64,000 nt of DNA from Pedobacter sp. Hv1 (GCF_001412215.1 NZ_LLWP01000005.1:1-64000), one strand, 5' to 3'; positions 34,940 through 43,318 are shown, numbered from the stretch's first letter. Notes: a model not told the origin generated them from the sequence alone. Numbers and translations are program-made.

Positions 34940-35485
34940 TTACAAATTTCTATTGGCTTGCTGAATATGCCTTTCATTATGTGTGATCATAAACTGAAAC
35001 ACATCTCCCAATTTTAAATGGATCAATTTGGCAATTGATACAGGAATTTTGATAGCATTGAGGTCTACTTTAGCTGCCAATTTTAAATAACCAAGTAACG
35101 CTTCTTGTTGTAGTATAAATTCTGTCACTACTGCATGTGCATCAACCATCGGAGTTGGAACATGTAAGCGGGCAGCTTTATATTTTTTTGAGCTTTTTGT
35201 AGGGTCCATCATATTTGTAAAATAAGACCCGAGCCAACTACTTTTAAATGTGTTTGTAGGTTGGCCTGAAAAATTGCGTAGTCCATGTTCAATCTTTGGC
35301 AGGTAATAATTGCCATAAGTATTTAAATGCGCCAGACATTGTACAATGCTCCATCCTCCACTTGCTGAAGGTGCTGCTAAAATAGCCATTGTACTTTGTT
35401 GAAATTTGACTTTCGCTTCATCCAAATGGCGTTCAACCATTAACTCCAATCTGGCTAATAACGCACTTTTATCTACAGTTTTCAT
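34940..35485 (-). CDS. DinB family protein
   Basis: 181 residues with the four-helix DinB/YfiT-like pattern: first metal-site His in GGWSIVQCLAHLNTYGNYYLPKIE and the last in FMITHNERHIQQANRNL. Between them is the membrane-free helical region HVPTPMVDAHAVVTEFILQQEALL. These cytosolic enzymes use a metal with three His and act as thiol-dependent S-transferases or hydrolases; the substrate is unknown. A TACTTTTG minus-7-like element lies at 35502-35509 on the minus strand. It precedes the Crp/Fnr gene, same orientation, 64 bp apart. Confidence 0.82.
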   Translation of the reverse strand: MKTVDKSALLARLELMVERHLDEAKVKFQQSTMAILAAPSASGGWSIVQCLAHLNTYGNYYLPKIEHGLRNFSGQPTNTFKSSWLGSYFTNMMDPTKSSKKYKAARLHVPTPMVDAHAVVTEFILQQEALLGYLKLAAKVDLNAIKIPVSIAKLIHLKLGDVFQFMITHNERHIQQANRNL

Positions 35486-35549
35486 TTGATATTATTTCAA
35501 GCAAAAGTAAGGCTATAGGTAAGTAGTATTGTTGGTATTTACCATGATT

Positions 35550-36131
35550 TTAAATGACAATGGTGTTGATGAACTTGCTAAAATTTGTGACATCAATACC
35601 TATATAATTAGCCAAATACTTGTGTGGAACTAATTGCAGCAAATGTGGACTACGTTTAAGCAATGTTCTAAATTTTTCTTCTGATGAATAACTTTGCAAC
35701 TCTACCAATCGGGTCAATGTACCACTTAAAGCACCTGCCAATCCATTTCTTACAAATGCAGCAATAGCCAAATTACCATCCATTAATACTTTAAGATCTG
35801 CGTAATGTGCCCGCAAAAAAGAAGAAGTGTTTAAGGTTTCATAAGTATATTGCGCAGGTGTTTGTAGCATTAACGAGTCCAATACCCCACCAAAAGATGG
35901 CCCATAGGTAAATAAAATAGTGGTTTCGCCCTCATTTAGATTTAAATGATAAATACGTTGCACTCCATTAGCTACAAAGTACAAGTACTTTTCTGTTTGC
36001 CCGGTAGCCGTGAGTATCGTTTTGCGTTTGGCATCAAAGGGCTTCCATATTTTTGCAAAGGCATTCCAATCTTCGTTTGATAATGAACCCAGACTATCAA
36101 CAAGTTGTTTCAATTGGAGGAGTGCTACCAT
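35550..36131 (-). CDS. Crp/Fnr family transcriptional regulator
   Basis: 193 residues. An N-terminal cyclic-nucleotide-binding-like beta roll (about 20-115: KRKTILTATGQTEKYLYFVANGVQRIYHL, NEGETTILFTYGPSFGGVLDSLM) and a C-terminal helical part with RTLLKRSPHLLQLVPHKYLANYIGIDVTNFSKFIN, the winged-helix recognition region. The arginine and glutamate of a cAMP pocket are not evident, so it is unlikely to bind cAMP in the classical way. It has a canonical promoter at 36154-36184 and is divergent from the ABC-F gene. Confidence 0.85.
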   Translation of the reverse strand: MVALLQLKQLVDSLGSLSNEDWNAFAKIWKPFDAKRKTILTATGQTEKYLYFVANGVQRIYHLNLNEGETTILFTYGPSFGGVLDSLMLQTPAQYTYETLNTSSFLRAHYADLKVLMDGNLAIAAFVRNGLAGALSGTLTRLVELQSYSSEEKFRTLLKRSPHLLQLVPHKYLANYIGIDVTNFSKFINTIVI

Positions 36132-36153
36132 CAGCTTATTTATTGATCGGCTC

Positions 36154-36184
36154 CAAATTTATAAATTGTATGGGCAAGGCCAAA
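36154..36184 (-). promoter_or_regulatory. Canonical promoter of the Crp/Fnr gene
   Basis: On the minus strand TTTG (36181-36184), a 19-bp spacer and TAAATTTG (36154-36161), 22 bp before the ATG at 36131: a perfect Bacteroidota consensus. Confidence 0.75.
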
Positions 36185-36231
36185 CATGTTAATGCTAAAA
36201 GAGATTAAATTTAGTTTTTTACAAAGATGCA

Positions 36232-36262
36232 TTTTGTTACTATCATCCCTTGTTTATCTTTG
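36232..36262 (+). promoter_or_regulatory. Promoter of the ABC-F gene
   Basis: TTTTG (36232-36236), 18-bp spacer and TATCTTTG (36255-36262), 34 bp before the ATG at 36297. Confidence 0.75.
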
Positions 36263-36296
36263 TAACCGGTTCTTTTAATAAGTAGCAATAAAAATT

Positions 36297-37976
36297 ATGG
36301 CAGACGAAAAAATAATCTTTTCAATGGCTGGTGTAAATAAAATTTACCCACCACAAAAACAGGTCCTCAAAAACATTTATTTATCATTCTTTTACGGCGC
36401 CAAAATTGGGGTTATCGGATTAAATGGTTCAGGTAAATCATCTTTATTAAAAATTATTGCTGGTTTAGATAAATCTTTTCAGGGCGAAGTTGTTTTTAAT
36501 GCCGGTTACAGCGTTGGCTATTTGGCGCAAGAACCAATTTTAGATGATAGCAAAACCGTTAGAGAAATTGTAGAAGAAGGTGTAGCAGAAGTTACTGCTA
36601 TTTTAAAGGAATACGAAGAGATTAACGAAATGTTCGGCTTAGAAGAGAATTATTCTGATGCCGATAAAATGGATAAATTGATGCAGCGCCAAGGCGAACT
36701 GCAAGATAAAATTGACGCAGTTAATGCATGGGAACTTGACAATAAACTAGAAAGAGCCATGGACGCTTTGCGTTGTCCAGATCCTGACACTAAAATTGGG
36801 GTACTTTCTGGAGGCGAGCGCCGCCGTGTGGCCATGTGCCGTTTGTTATTGCAAGAACCAGATGTTTTATTGTTAGATGAGCCTACCAACCACTTGGATG
36901 CTGAAAGTATCGATTGGTTAGAGCAATTTTTACAGAACTATAAAGGAACTGTTATTGCGGTTACCCACGATAGGTATTTCTTAGACAATGTAGCTGGTTG
37001 GATTTTAGAACTTGACCGTGGCGAAGGTATTCCATGGAAAGGAAACTACTCTTCGTGGTTAGACCAAAAAGCGAAACGTTTGGCACAAGAAGATAAAACA
37101 GAAAGCAAGCGTCAGAAAACTTTAGAACGCGAGTTAGAATGGGTACGTATGGCACCAAAAGCACGTCATGCCAAATCTAAAGCACGTTTAGCCAACTACG
37201 ATAAATTGGCCTCTGAAGATGGAAAAGAACGCGAAGATAAATTGGAATTGTTTATCCCTGCTGGTCCACGTTTGGGTAATGTGGTAATTGAAGCTACTGA
37301 TGTAACCAAAGCGTATGGCGATAAAATTCTTTTCGAAAACCTGAACTTCTCTTTACCTCCGGCGGGTATTGTAGGCATTATTGGCCCAAATGGTGCAGGT
37401 AAAACAACCCTATTCCGTTTAATTACAGGACAAGAGCAACCAGATGCAGGTACTTTTAGGGTTGGAGAAACTGTTGAATTGGGCTATGTAGATCAGATGC
37501 ACAATGATTTAGATGCAGAGAAAACGGTTTATGAAAATATTACCGATGGTTTAGACAATATTCAACTGGGCAATAAAGCGGTAAATGGACGTGCCTATGT
37601 TTCTAAGTTCAACTTTAACGGTGGCGATCAACAGAAAAAAGTTGGTGTACTTTCTGGAGGAGAAAGAAACCGTGTACACTTAGCCATTACCTTAAAAAAA
37701 GGAGCCAATGTATTGTTACTCGATGAGCCTACTAACGATATTGACGTAAATACTTTACGTGCATTAGAAGAAGCCTTAGAAAACTTTGGTGGTTGCGCCG
37801 TAGTGATCAGTCACGATAGATGGTTTTTAGATAGAATTTGTACACACATTTTGGCTTTTGAAGGTAACTCTGAGGTTTATTTCTTTGAAGGTAACTATTC
37901 AGATTACGAAGAAAACCGTAAGAAAAGATTGGGAGATGTAACTCCACATCGTATTCGCTATAAAAAATTAGGATAA
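36297..37976 (+). CDS. ettA: ABC-F energy-dependent translational throttle protein EttA
   Basis: 559 residues, EttA length. Two ABC domains without membrane segments: first with GLNGSGKS, LSGGERRRVA and LLLDEPTNHLD; second with GPNGAGKT, LSGGERNRVH and LLLDEPTNDID. The inter-domain linker KRQKTLERELEWVRMAPKAR matches the arm of the EttA subgroup that reaches the ribosomal exit-tRNA site. It is therefore a ribosome-associated ATPase gating translation elongation according to energy state rather than a transporter. Monocistronic, with a strong terminator right after the stop. Confidence 0.92.
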   Translation: MADEKIIFSMAGVNKIYPPQKQVLKNIYLSFFYGAKIGVIGLNGSGKSSLLKIIAGLDKSFQGEVVFNAGYSVGYLAQEPILDDSKTVREIVEEGVAEVTAILKEYEEINEMFGLEENYSDADKMDKLMQRQGELQDKIDAVNAWELDNKLERAMDALRCPDPDTKIGVLSGGERRRVAMCRLLLQEPDVLLLDEPTNHLDAESIDWLEQFLQNYKGTVIAVTHDRYFLDNVAGWILELDRGEGIPWKGNYSSWLDQKAKRLAQEDKTESKRQKTLERELEWVRMAPKARHAKSKARLANYDKLASEDGKEREDKLELFIPAGPRLGNVVIEATDVTKAYGDKILFENLNFSLPPAGIVGIIGPNGAGKTTLFRLITGQEQPDAGTFRVGETVELGYVDQMHNDLDAEKTVYENITDGLDNIQLGNKAVNGRAYVSKFNFNGGDQQKKVGVLSGGERNRVHLAITLKKGANVLLLDEPTNDIDVNTLRALEEALENFGGCAVVISHDRWFLDRICTHILAFEGNSEVYFFEGNYSDYEENRKKRLGDVTPHRIRYKKLG

Positions 37977-37980
37977 TAGA

Positions 37981-38007
37981 AAGGGCTCCAAATTGGAGCC
38001 CTTTTTT
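37981..38007. terminator. Terminator after ettA
   Basis: AAGGGCTCC (37981-37989) pairs with GGAGCCCTT (37995-38003) around AAATTT-like loop bases and is followed by T-run. It ends within 3 bp of the convergent epimerase gene's stop. Confidence 0.92.
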
Positions 38008-38009
38008 GT

Positions 38010-38903
38010 TTAACCTTTGTTTAAAATATCAGCCAATGCGATATTAATGCTTTGATATTTAAAATCGTAACCTGCCTTCAGGAGTTTTTCAGGAACAACC
38101 CACCTACTTTTTAAAATTAACTCTGTTTCTGTCCTTATCATAATTGCTCCAATTTTTAGCAGCCATACAGGAGCAGGTAGGCCAATTTTTACACCAAGCG
38201 TTTGCCTTAGGCATTTCATTAACGTTTTGTTATCAATGGGATTTGGAGCAGCACAATTAAAAACTCCGTTTAAGTCTTCATGTAATTGCAAAAACAGAAT
38301 GATACCGAGCAGATCTTCTATATGTATCCAACTAAACATCTGATCCCCACTTCCCTGTTTGCCTCCCAACCCAAAACATACAAGATTTGTAAAGGGTTTC
38401 ATTACGCCTCCATTTTTGCCCAATACAATTGCGATTCTCAATGCAACCTGTCTCGTATCCGGGAGCTCGAAGCTAAAGAACTCTTGTTCCCAACTTTTGG
38501 CAACATCAACAGAAAAGCCATTTCCAATTTCACCAGTACTTTCTGTCATTGGTTGATCGGTAGCATGCCTGTATATAGTAGCAGTACTTGAATTGATCCA
38601 AAGTTTCGGAGGATTTTTACATTTCAAAATTGCGTTACCAAGTAGCTTTGTTGTTTCTGTTCTTGATCTTATAATCTCTTCTTTGTTCTTTTTATTATAA
38701 CGACAATCAACTGATTTTCCTGCAAGATTGATTAGCAGATCAGCACTTTCAAGACCATTGACCATTTCTTTTTCATTGTTCCAATGAATATGTTCATTCT
38801 GCCTAGAGATAATTAGCACTTGATAATTTAGCTTACAAAACTCTTCTGCCAAATACTTGCCAATAAAACCAGTTCCTCCGGCAATAACTACCTTCTTATA
38901 CAT
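38010..38903 (-). CDS. TIGR01777 family SDR-type epimerase
   Basis: 297 residues. N-terminal NAD(P)-binding Rossmann motif GGTGFIGKYLAEEF at about residue 9; NLAGKSVDCRYNKKNKEEI and SSTATIYRHATDQPMTE are family signatures, and RIAIVLGKNGG and FSWIHIEDLLGIILF follow. The C-terminal domain contains FNCAAPNPIDNKTLM and GLPAPVWLLKIG. It is an extended short-chain dehydrogenase/reductase of the YfcH type with no proven substrate. Start is the only Met before the Rossmann fold. Confidence 0.9.
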   Translation of the reverse strand: MYKKVVIAGGTGFIGKYLAEEFCKLNYQVLIISRQNEHIHWNNEKEMVNGLESADLLINLAGKSVDCRYNKKNKEEIIRSRTETTKLLGNAILKCKNPPKLWINSSTATIYRHATDQPMTESTGEIGNGFSVDVAKSWEQEFFSFELPDTRQVALRIAIVLGKNGGVMKPFTNLVCFGLGGKQGSGDQMFSWIHIEDLLGIILFLQLHEDLNGVFNCAAPNPIDNKTLMKCLRQTLGVKIGLPAPVWLLKIGAIMIRTETELILKSRWVVPEKLLKAGYDFKYQSINIALADILNKG

Positions 38904-38939
38904 ATGATTTATTTTAAATGGTTAAGTTATTTTAATTAT

Positions 38940-39338
38940 TTAAGCCACAATTCTTGGTGGAAATGGAGGTTGTTGTGGCTGGTGTGGTTGACTTGCTTTT
39001 CTTTTACCCCTGAAAAAGAAATAGAGGTTGATAAACAGCATCAAGCCAAGGTAAATTGAAAAGCTACCAATCTTATAACTCAACGCTTCTACCAGATTCT
39101 GGTAATCATTTGTGTACAGATCGAGTTTTAAGATCATTAACGCAAAGCCAATGTTTAAAAGGTAAAAACCCGTTTCAAACAATTTATTGGTGGCATTGGC
39201 AATTTCTTCGCGTCCCTTAAAAATATCCAACATATAAACTTTACTATTTCTAAATAATGTTCTAGATACATAAAATGTTAAAAACAGTGCTACTGGAACA
39301 TAAACTGCATATCCGATTAAAATTTTTGTAGTTTCCAT
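38940..39338 (-). CDS. Small integral membrane protein, paralogue A of a tandem pair
   Basis: 132 residues, four predicted spans (ILIGYAVYVPVALFLTFYV; FYLLNIGFALMILKL; YKIGSFSIYLGLMLFINLYFFF and a region between), ending in a Pro/Gln-rich tail (ASQPHQPQQPPFPP). It is related to the upstream gene product: both have IGY near the start and the pattern NK(L/S)L-GxYLxNIGxxxMxL in the middle. Genes are 10 bp apart and lie downstream of a GbsR/MarR-type regulator, forming a three-gene operon. Function unknown. Confidence 0.7.
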   Translation of the reverse strand: METTKILIGYAVYVPVALFLTFYVSRTLFRNSKVYMLDIFKGREEIANATNKLFETGFYLLNIGFALMILKLDLYTNDYQNLVEALSYKIGSFSIYLGLMLFINLYFFFRGKRKASQPHQPQQPPFPPRIVA

Positions 39339-39348
39339 AATTGAAGTA

Positions 39349-39702
39349 TTAAAATGATTTAATTAATTTTTGAATGCTAGTGGTGAGTATAATGATATTG
39401 AGGTAATGCAAAATGGAAAGGATAGAGATAATGATCGAAATCTTGATGGCAATCACTTCTACCAGTTGAAGCAAGGAAGTAATGGTTTCCCAGTCGGCCA
39501 ATGTCATGGCACAATAGCCGATATTTACTAAATAATACCCAACCAAAAGGCTTTTATTGATCTGCTGGCAAAGTTCCAAGTGATTGGGAATAAGCTCAGC
39601 CACAAAGATATTTCCATTCCGATAGCAAATTTTACCTACCACCACAATGATCAAAATAATGATGGTAATGAAAATGCCGTATCCTATCATATTGTAGTTC
39701 AT
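39349..39702 (-). CDS. Small integral membrane protein, paralogue B of a tandem pair
   Basis: 117 residues with spans MIGYGIFITIIILIIVVVG, GYYLVNIGYCAMTLAD and IAIKISIIISILSILHYLNIIIL. It shares with paralogue A the order: first span, soluble loop of about 35 residues with an acidic segment, then NKSLLVGYYLVNIGYCAM. The lineup implies an old tandem duplication. It is the first structural gene 53 bp after the regulator gene. No known family recognised. Confidence 0.7.
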   Translation of the reverse strand: MNYNMIGYGIFITIIILIIVVVGKICYRNGNIFVAELIPNHLELCQQINKSLLVGYYLVNIGYCAMTLADWETITSLLQLVEVIAIKISIIISILSILHYLNIIILTTSIQKLIKSF

Positions 39703-39755
39703 AATTTTAATTATTAAACTTTCAGAAAATATTGAAATTTTATATTAATTTTTTT

Positions 39756-40259
39756 TTAGCTCATCATCTTCAAAATCAACTTCGTTAACCAATTGTCTTT
39801 ATGTTCGGTTACTTTATCAATCATGTTGTCGGCTCTCAACACAAAATCATATAATTTTTTAGTCTGCTCCACAAAATGTTTGGCTTCGCTAGAATTGGCA
39901 TCTTCAATGGTCGAAACTTCTTTCAAAACCTTTAAAGCTGGCTTAATTTCTCGTTTGCTTCTTTCTCTCGCAATTTTCACTGCCAGTTCATCTAAATCCT
40001 TTTCTGCTGTAAAAAATTCGCGTCTTTCACCCTGCTTATACTCTTTGTAAACAATCCCCCAGTCCATTAGTGCCCGCAAATTCATACTGGCATTTCCCCT
40101 CGAAATCTGTAACTCCTGCATAATTTCTTCCATAGAAAGCGGCTCTGCAGCAACCATTAAAGAGGCATGAATTTGCGCCATGGTTTTATTGATCCCCCAC
40201 TGTGAGCCCAATGCCCCCCAGGTTTGAATAAATTTATTTTTGCCTTCACTGAAATTCAT
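39756..40259 (-). CDS. GbsR/MarR family transcriptional regulator
   Basis: 167 residues from the ATG at 40259 (a TTG two codons earlier is inside the minus-7 element). The winged helix is in 20-90: INKTMAQIHASLMVAAEPLSMEEIMQEL, ISRGNASMNLRALMDWGIVYKEYKQGERREFFTA, typical of the GbsR branch. The C-terminal helices (about 95-167) are for dimerisation. It carries its own operator, a 28-bp perfect palindrome over its promoter, and is followed by two small membrane proteins that are the likely regulated partners. Confidence 0.88.
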   Translation of the reverse strand: MNFSEGKNKFIQTWGALGSQWGINKTMAQIHASLMVAAEPLSMEEIMQELQISRGNASMNLRALMDWGIVYKEYKQGERREFFTAEKDLDELAVKIARERSKREIKPALKVLKEVSTIEDANSSEAKHFVEQTKKLYDFVLRADNMIDKVTEHKDNWLTKLILKMMS

Positions 40260-40262
40260 GAT

Positions 40263-40309
40263 CAAATGTAATCAATGTTTTTAAACTTTCAAATATATTT
40301 GAAAGTTTA
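40263..40309 (-). promoter_or_regulatory. GbsR-type autoregulatory promoter with 28-bp perfect palindrome
   Basis: TAAACTTTCAAATA (40282-40295) and TATTTGAAAGTTTA (40296-40309) form an uninterrupted perfect palindrome. The minus-33 TTTG (40290-40293, minus strand) lies inside it. After exactly 19 bp comes TACATTTG (40263-40270), ending three bases before the ATG. Binding would directly block the minus-33 element. Confidence 0.85.
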
Positions 40310-40426
40310 TTTTTCTACCCCTATTTATTTCCTTTTTGGCGACATCTTACCTTAAATTAATTTAGTTGTGAACTAAATTAAACTCAATTGGATTTCTATT
40401 GTTATATATTTAATCTTACAATCTTA

Positions 40427-40434
40427 TATATTTG
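40427..40434 (+). promoter_or_regulatory. Minus-7 element of the receiver gene
   Basis: TATATTTG (40427-40434), five bases before the ATG at 40440; no minus-33 at the right spacing. Confidence 0.45.
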
Positions 40435-40439
40435 CCATT

Positions 40440-40826
40440 ATGAAGAAAATACTTGTTGTAGACGACGATGATGATGTTTTAGAAACCATCCAACTGATCT
40501 TAGAAATTGGCGGATACGATGTTGAACCCCTCAACGAAGCCGAATTTATTTTCGAACGGATAGCCGAATTCAATCCAGACTTGATCGTACTGGATGTAGT
40601 GTTAGGAAAAATTGATGGCAGGGTCATCTGCAGTCAGATCAAATCTCATGAAGACACCAAACAGGTACCGATTTTGATGATGTCTGGTTTGTACGACCTC
40701 AAAGAAGTACAAGATATGGAATGTGCACCTGATGATTTTGTATCAAAGCCATTTAAAATGGATGTACTGCTAGAAAAGATAGAAAAGTTGGTGAGTAAAA
40801 AGAGCCCTAATTATAATGTAAATTAA
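40440..40826 (+). CDS. Receiver-only response regulator
   Basis: 128 residues, a single CheY-like receiver: acidic cluster DDDDD at 8-12, phospho-acceptor Asp52 in LIVLDVVLG, MMSGL with the Ser/Thr switch position and the lysine in FVSKPFKMD. No output domain. It must act by protein contact or in a phosphorelay. No kinase gene lies next to it; divergent from the GbsR-type gene and convergent with the DUF1456 gene. Confidence 0.9.
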   Translation: MKKILVVDDDDDVLETIQLILEIGGYDVEPLNEAEFIFERIAEFNPDLIVLDVVLGKIDGRVICSQIKSHEDTKQVPILMMSGLYDLKEVQDMECAPDDFVSKPFKMDVLLEKIEKLVSKKSPNYNVN

Positions 40827-40840
40827 GCTCATAACTCTGT

Positions 40841-41071
40841 TTACTTTTTCTCTTCTTTTGGTCCACGTTTATAAATCACCAAACCGTTTAAAAAATTACG
40901 TAAAATCTGGTCGCCACATTTCTTAAAATTTGGGTGTTCATCATTTCTAAAAATATCGCCCAGTTCACTTTTTGTTACCGTAAAGTTAACCAGTTTACAA
41001 ATCTCTATAATTTGATCGCTATTTAAGGATAAAGCTACCCTTAGTTTTTTCATGATATCGTTATTGCTCAT
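40841..41071 (-). CDS. DUF1456 (YehS-like) protein, single-repeat form
   Basis: 76 residues. The whole protein matches one repeat of the DUF1456/YehS fold: SNNDIMKKLRVALSLNSDQII, then FRNDEHPNFKKCGDQILRNFLNGLVIYKRG. E. coli YehS-type proteins carry two such repeats in about 150 residues. Here the gene has a complete start and stop and only one repeat, resembling the C-terminal one. Role unknown; cytosolic. Confidence 0.78.
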   Translation of the reverse strand: MSNNDIMKKLRVALSLNSDQIIEICKLVNFTVTKSELGDIFRNDEHPNFKKCGDQILRNFLNGLVIYKRGPKEEKK

Positions 41072-41076
41072 TTCTT

Positions 41077-41220
41077 TTAGTATTTAGTATCGGGTAGAAA
41101 GTATAGAGTATCAAGTAGTAAGTATCAAGTATCAAGACTGTTTTTGAAAGCGTTATCTTTCTTTCTCTCAACTCCCTAACCATGGTCAATGGACTATAGA
41201 CTATGGTCCATGGACTATAA
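41077..41220. repeat. Intergenic word repeats and imperfect palindrome
   Basis: 41077-41140 contains several direct copies of AGTATCAAGT/AGTATnnAGT words. 41181-41220 contains repeated ATGGACTATA and a 19-bp near-palindrome GGACTATAG-A-CTATGGTCC (41191-41209). No coding frame. Such low-complexity word repeats are reminiscent of the ones at 4386-4475. Confidence 0.55.
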
Positions 41221-41237
41221 ACTTTCGAACTTCCCAA

Positions 41238-42545
41238 CTACATTGCCGTTTCTATTTTAACTTTTTTGTTTTTTATTTTTTCGTTGGCCAACGTTCTGAT
41301 CACTTGTGGTACCAGCTTTCTTTTAATGGCCACATAAGAAGCTTGATCTTTTACTTCTATCAAACCTACGTCGTCTTTTTGTAACCCTCCCTTTTTCAAT
41401 AAGAGGCCTACAATATCGATTTTATTTACCTTATCTTTTTTGCCGGCACTGATGTACAAAGTTTGCCAAATGCTGTCTTGTGGTAATTTATAAGGTCCTT
41501 TTAAGGTTTCTGTTTCGATATCCGATTTTAAGAAAGGATACTTTTCATCATCTGCTAATATCAGGTAGGCTGTGCCTTTTGCATGCATTCTTGCTGTACG
41601 CCCATTTCGGTGCAAAAATGCATCTTCTGTATAAGGCAGTTGGTAGTGGATGATGTATTCCACTTCTGGAATGTCTAATCCTCTTGCCGCCAAATCTGTG
41701 GTGATTAAAATTTTGATGCTTCCGTTTCTAAACTTTAACAATGCCCTTTCTCTTTCGTCTTGCTCCATTCCACCATGGAAAATGTCATGCGCCAGGTCTT
41801 TATCAATTAACAGATCACTAATTCGATCTACCGTTTCTCTATGGTTGCAGAAAATTAAGGTTGTTTTATTACCAATTTTACAGATCAGTTCAAATAACGT
41901 ATCTAATTTATCTTCGGCTGTGGTTTGTACTTTTTTAAGCTTTAAGTCTGGGGCAATTTGTACATCTTTTAAAAAATCAATGTTCACCTGATTCTTAAGT
42001 CCTGTAAAAGCTGGAATTTCTTCCATGGCAGTTGCCGATGTTAAAATTCTTTGTTTCAACGACAACAATTGACCTATGATGTACGACATGTCTTCGGTAA
42101 AACCAAATTCTAGCGCTTTATCAAACTCATCCAACACCAAAGTAGTAATAATGGATTCATCAAAGTTCTGATGGCGCAAGTGATAAGCAATTCGGCCAGG
42201 GGTACCAATTAAAACCGCTGGTGGTTGTTCTAGGTTGTTTCTTTCGGTTTTAATCGGGTGACCGCCATAACAGCAGTTTACCTTAAAACCTGTACCCATT
42301 TGTTTAAAAACCTGCTCTATTTGCAAGGCCAACTCACGCGATGGCACCAATACAAGACATTGCACTCCTTTTTTATCTTTCGATAGGTTATTCAATACCG
42401 GAAGTAAAAATGCCAATGTTTTGCCCGAACCAGTTGGAGCCAAAACCAAAATGTCATTTCCTTTTTTTGTTGCAGCAACTGCTGCTTCTTGCATTTGGTT
42501 AAGTGCAGTAATTTTTAGGTTATCAAGTACGGGTTGTAGCATCAT
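41238..42545 (-). CDS. DEAD-box family ATP-dependent RNA helicase (motif II DEFD)
   Basis: 435 residues from the ATG at 42545; an upstream Met at 42584 is rejected because it precedes the minus-7 element. Q motif ALNQMQEAAV, Walker A APTGSGKT, motif Ib TPGRI, motif II DEFD in place of DEAD, motif III SAT, and helicase C motifs LIFCNHRETVD, TDLAARGLDI and HRNGRTAR. The C-terminal region (about 370-435: YISAGKKDKVNKIDIVGLLLK) looks like a DbpA-type RNA-binding domain, which would direct it to 23S rRNA in ribosome assembly. Cold- or ribosome-related role inferred from family. Confidence 0.92.
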   Translation of the reverse strand: MMLQPVLDNLKITALNQMQEAAVAATKKGNDILVLAPTGSGKTLAFLLPVLNNLSKDKKGVQCLVLVPSRELALQIEQVFKQMGTGFKVNCCYGGHPIKTERNNLEQPPAVLIGTPGRIAYHLRHQNFDESIITTLVLDEFDKALEFGFTEDMSYIIGQLLSLKQRILTSATAMEEIPAFTGLKNQVNIDFLKDVQIAPDLKLKKVQTTAEDKLDTLFELICKIGNKTTLIFCNHRETVDRISDLLIDKDLAHDIFHGGMEQDERERALLKFRNGSIKILITTDLAARGLDIPEVEYIIHYQLPYTEDAFLHRNGRTARMHAKGTAYLILADDEKYPFLKSDIETETLKGPYKLPQDSIWQTLYISAGKKDKVNKIDIVGLLLKKGGLQKDDVGLIEVKDQASYVAIKRKLVPQVIRTLANEKIKNKKVKIETAM

Positions 42546-42549
42546 TGTA

Positions 42550-42557
42550 CAAAGGTA
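42550..42557 (-). promoter_or_regulatory. Minus-7 element of the helicase gene
   Basis: TACCTTTG on the minus strand (42550-42557), four bases before the ATG at 42545; no clear minus-33. Decides the start codon and predicts a leaderless mRNA. Confidence 0.55.
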
Positions 42558-42795
42558 ATTATAAGTTGGCAGTTTCTGCTTCACAGTTTCCAGTAATCCA
42601 TTGATGTAAACGAAAATCTATATGTTACCCAACATTTTCCATCTTCCATTTCCCCTCTTCCATTTATAAATCGTATCTTGTTGATAACCAATAAAATGTT
42701 GACAAATAAACAACATAGATTTAAAGCAACTTTAACATTAAGCACCTAATTTTAGGAAACCTGATTACGGGTTGTTAACCTTAACACCAATACGT

Positions 42796-43269
42796 ATGAC
42801 CTGGAAGAAATTTAGTGGCGAAGTTATTCATTCGTCAATCTTAGAAGAAGTTGAACAAGCAATTATCCGCGAAACCGGAAACGGTTACAAATTAAAAGTA
42901 TGCATTGGTACCGATTCTCAGGTAAAAGGTGCGCTTACAGATTTTGCAACTGTTATTGTGCTCTTAAGAGAACATCATGGTGGTTTCATGTACATTGCTC
43001 AAGACAAAACTGCCCAAAAGATGGGAATTAAAGAAAGAATGCTGGTTGAGGTTCAAAAATCTATTGAAACTGCTTATTCTATCTGCGATTTACTTGACAT
43101 TTATGACGTAGATTTAGAGGTACATGCAGACATCAATACCAATCCGATGTTTAAATCTAACAAAGCGTTAAATGAGGCAATGGGTTATATTTTAAGCATG
43201 GGCTTTATTTTTAAAGCAAAACCAGAAGCCTTCGCCAGCTCTACCTGTGCCGATAAAATGGTACACTAG
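42796..43269 (+). CDS. Ribonuclease H-like YkuK family protein
   Basis: 157 residues from the ATG at 42796 (an in-frame TTG at 42772 is less likely). The RNase H-like fold begins KVCIGTDSQVKG, with the conserved Asp of the first strand, and has VIVLLREHHGGFMYIAQ, then DVDLEVHADINTNPMFKSN and KAKPEAFASSTCADKMVH, all marks of YkuK/DUF458. Members are predicted nucleases with no proven substrate. Cytosolic. The TlpA-like gene follows 49 bp later. Confidence 0.85.
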   Translation: MTWKKFSGEVIHSSILEEVEQAIIRETGNGYKLKVCIGTDSQVKGALTDFATVIVLLREHHGGFMYIAQDKTAQKMGIKERMLVEVQKSIETAYSICDLLDIYDVDLEVHADINTNPMFKSNKALNEAMGYILSMGFIFKAKPEAFASSTCADKMVH

Positions 43270-43318
43270 TTTGTAGTCAATGTAGATTTTGGTGTATATT
43301 CGGTCCATAATTGAACTG

